From: an uncultured Nitrosomonadales bacterium
GTDB taxonomy: Bacteria; Pseudomonadota; Gammaproteobacteria; Burkholderiales; Methylophilaceae
Reading direction: 5' to 3'
DNA: 7,371 bases
NCBI GenBank assembly: GCA_946481065.1
Contig: CAMLMA010000089.1
Coordinates: 1-7,371 of the forward strand
Each line of letters starts with the position of its first letter. Position 1 is the first letter of the stretch. The translations under genes and the position numbers were made by a program. The notes beneath the pieces were generated by a model. It saw only the letters and a program-made list of their open reading frames with translations, ran no database searches and was not told where the DNA came from. Below, one piece after another: positions 6,474 to 7,371 of the stretch.

Positions 6474-7040
6474 TTAGATCTTGCCGACCAGGTCCAGGGA
6501 CGGGGTCAGGGTCGCTGCGCCTTCGTTCCACTTGGCCGGGCAGACCTGGCCTGGATTGTTGGCCACGTATTGCGCGGCCTTCAGCTTGCGCAGGGTCTCC
6601 TTGACGTCACGCGCGATGGCGTTGTCGTGGATCTCCTGGGTCTTGATCACGCCTTCCGGATTGATGACGAAAGTGCCGCGCAGTGCCAGGCCTTCTTCGT
6701 CGATGTGTACGCCGAAAGCGCGGGTCAGCTGGTGGGTCGGGTCGCCGATCAGCGGGAACTTGGCCTTGCCCACGGCAGGGGACGTCTCATGCCAGACCTT
6801 GTGCGCGAAATGGGTGTCGGTGGTGACGATGTAGACTTCGGCGCCGACCTTCTGGAACTCGGCGTAGTTGTCAGCCGCGTCTTCGACTTCGGTCGGGCAG
6901 TTGAAGGTGAAGGCAGCCGGCATGAAGATGACGACAGACCACTTGCCCTTCAGGTCGGCATCGCTGACTTCGACGAACTTGCCGTTGTGGAATGCATTGG
7001 CCTTGAACGGTTGCACTTGGGTATTGATCAGATTGCTCAT
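6474..7040 (-). CDS. ahpC: Alkyl hydroperoxide reductase subunit C (2-Cys peroxiredoxin)
   Basis: A 188-residue cytoplasmic peroxidase that reduces hydrogen peroxide, organic peroxides and peroxynitrite and is regenerated by AhpF. The peroxidatic site is PAAFTFNCPTE with Cys48 and Thr45; Arg121 in LRGTFVINPEG completes the usual Thr-Cys-Arg set. The resolving cysteine is Cys167 in QVCPAKW. Both cysteines and the C-terminal tail place it with typical two-cysteine AhpC enzymes; length matches E. coli AhpC. FTFNCPTEVEDAA differs slightly from the more common FTFVCPTELGD. The start at 7040 is fixed by AAAGGAG (7047-7053) 6 nt upstream. It is the first gene of the ahpC-ahpF operon, with a good promoter about 50 bp upstream and an OxyR-like element before that. 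Confidence 0.97.
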   Translation of the reverse strand: MSNLINTQVQPFKANAFHNGKFVEVSDADLKGKWSVVIFMPAAFTFNCPTEVEDAADNYAEFQKVGAEVYIVTTDTHFAHKVWHETSPAVGKAKFPLIGDPTHQLTRAFGVHIDEEGLALRGTFVINPEGVIKTQEIHDNAIARDVKETLRKLKAAQYVANNPGQVCPAKWNEGAATLTPSLDLVGKI

Positions 7041-7088
7041 ACTTAGCTCCTTTGAAGTAGTGTCAGGGTTGATGAAAGAAAGAACGTC

Positions 7089-7117
7089 ATTCTAGAGCGA
7101 TTCTTTGTATTGGTAAA
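7089..7117 (-). promoter_or_regulatory. sigma70-type promoter of ahpCF
   Basis: On the minus strand TTTACC (7112-7117, 4 of 6 matches to TTGACA) and TAGAAT (7089-7094, 5 of 6 matches to TATAAT) are separated by exactly 17 bp. Transcription would start near 7082, giving a leader of about 40 nt ahead of ahpC. Confidence 0.7.
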
Positions 7118-7154
7118 ATTAATAATACATATTATTACGATATATAATACATAT
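7118..7154 (-). promoter_or_regulatory. Candidate OxyR-type operator with an 11-bp direct repeat
   Basis: The 11-mer ATATGTATTAT (minus strand) occurs exactly twice, at 7144-7154 and 7122-7132, with a 22-bp period. Read as two 15-bp units separated by 7 bp, the 37-bp element follows the E. coli OxyR layout ATAG-N-T-N3-A-N-CTAT. The promoter-distal unit matches 8 of 10 consensus bases and the proximal one 7 of 10. It abuts the -35 of ahpC, the normal position for OxyR activation. The region is very AT-rich, so some matches are expected by chance, and oxyR itself is not in the window. Confidence 0.5.
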
Positions 7155-7371
7155 CATTTTGGGCCACATGTGCATGACCGGGCCTGGGCCTTTTGGTTCC
7201 TGCGCGAGCAGGATCGAAACACTGATCCCTTCCCCCCAACTTAATGATTCAAATAAGGTCCGATACGGCGTAGGCTGGCATTATCCCGGTCTTCCCCAAA
7301 GGGCTATGCATAAGCGGCTATCGATGCATGGGGTCACGATTTGAAGAAAGCACGTCAGGACGAGCAAGACG
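7155..7371. other. Gene-free end of the window with one hairpin
   Basis: No coding region could be supported in these 217 bases on either strand: open frames are short, lack ribosome sites and show no family motif. One clear structure is TCCTGC (7198-7203) paired with GCAGGA (7208-7213) over a GCGA loop, a GNRA tetraloop if transcribed on the plus strand. No T-run follows. A gene may begin at or beyond the right edge. Confidence 0.4.

Noticed and set aside
6441..7046. 201-codon plus-strand open frame opposite ahpC
   Set aside because: It mirrors the full length of ahpC, whose catalytic motifs and ribosome site are clear; antisense artefact.
7208..7233. tRNA T-arm-like segment around GGATCGAAAC
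   Set aside because: The stem and loop do not fit a T-arm and no acceptor, D or anticodon arm can be drawn around it.
7159..7344. 61-codon plus-strand open frame at the right end
   Set aside because: No ribosome binding site, no membrane or domain character, and it lies next to the ahpC regulatory region.

Overview
This window looks like chromosomal DNA of a GC-rich proteobacterium, most likely gamma- or betaproteobacterial. The evidence is proteobacterial-type MutY, NnrS and AhpCF, Shine-Dalgarno sites ahead of most genes, and dense coding at high GC. Two short AT-rich islands, at the arsR start and upstream of ahpC, are promoter/operator regions. I cannot name a genus from the sequence.

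Layout. (1) 36-2018, plus strand: an arsenic-resistance operon of arsR (66-398), arsC (484-987) and an ACR3-type arsenite efflux pump (993-2018). A near-perfect 24-bp palindrome sits just upstream of the arsR start. (2) 2113-3192, plus: mutY, the adenine DNA glycosylase. (3) 3325-3420, plus: a 31-residue single-helix membrane protein with a strong ribosome binding site and an unusually structured leader, followed by a strong terminator (3451-3479). No family is recognised. (4) 3498-4697, minus: nnrS, a membrane protein of nitric-oxide tolerance, with a candidate Fnr/NnrR-type box upstream. (5) 4841-7040, minus: ahpC then ahpF, the peroxiredoxin and its dedicated NADH-dependent reductase. They are separated by a GC-rich hairpin and closed by a terminator (4781-4808). 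Upstream of ahpC is a good sigma70-type promoter abutting a 37-bp tandem element whose geometry matches an OxyR site. (6) 7155-7371: no supportable gene; one short hairpin.

How they work together: the genes are separate transcription units, but all deal with chemical stress. ArsC reduces arsenate and ACR3 exports the arsenite, under ArsR control. AhpC/AhpF remove peroxides. MutY prevents the mutations that 8-oxoguanine would cause. NnrS helps cells tolerate nitric oxide. The least explained items are the 31-residue protein and its leader. No clearly novel multi-gene system is visible.
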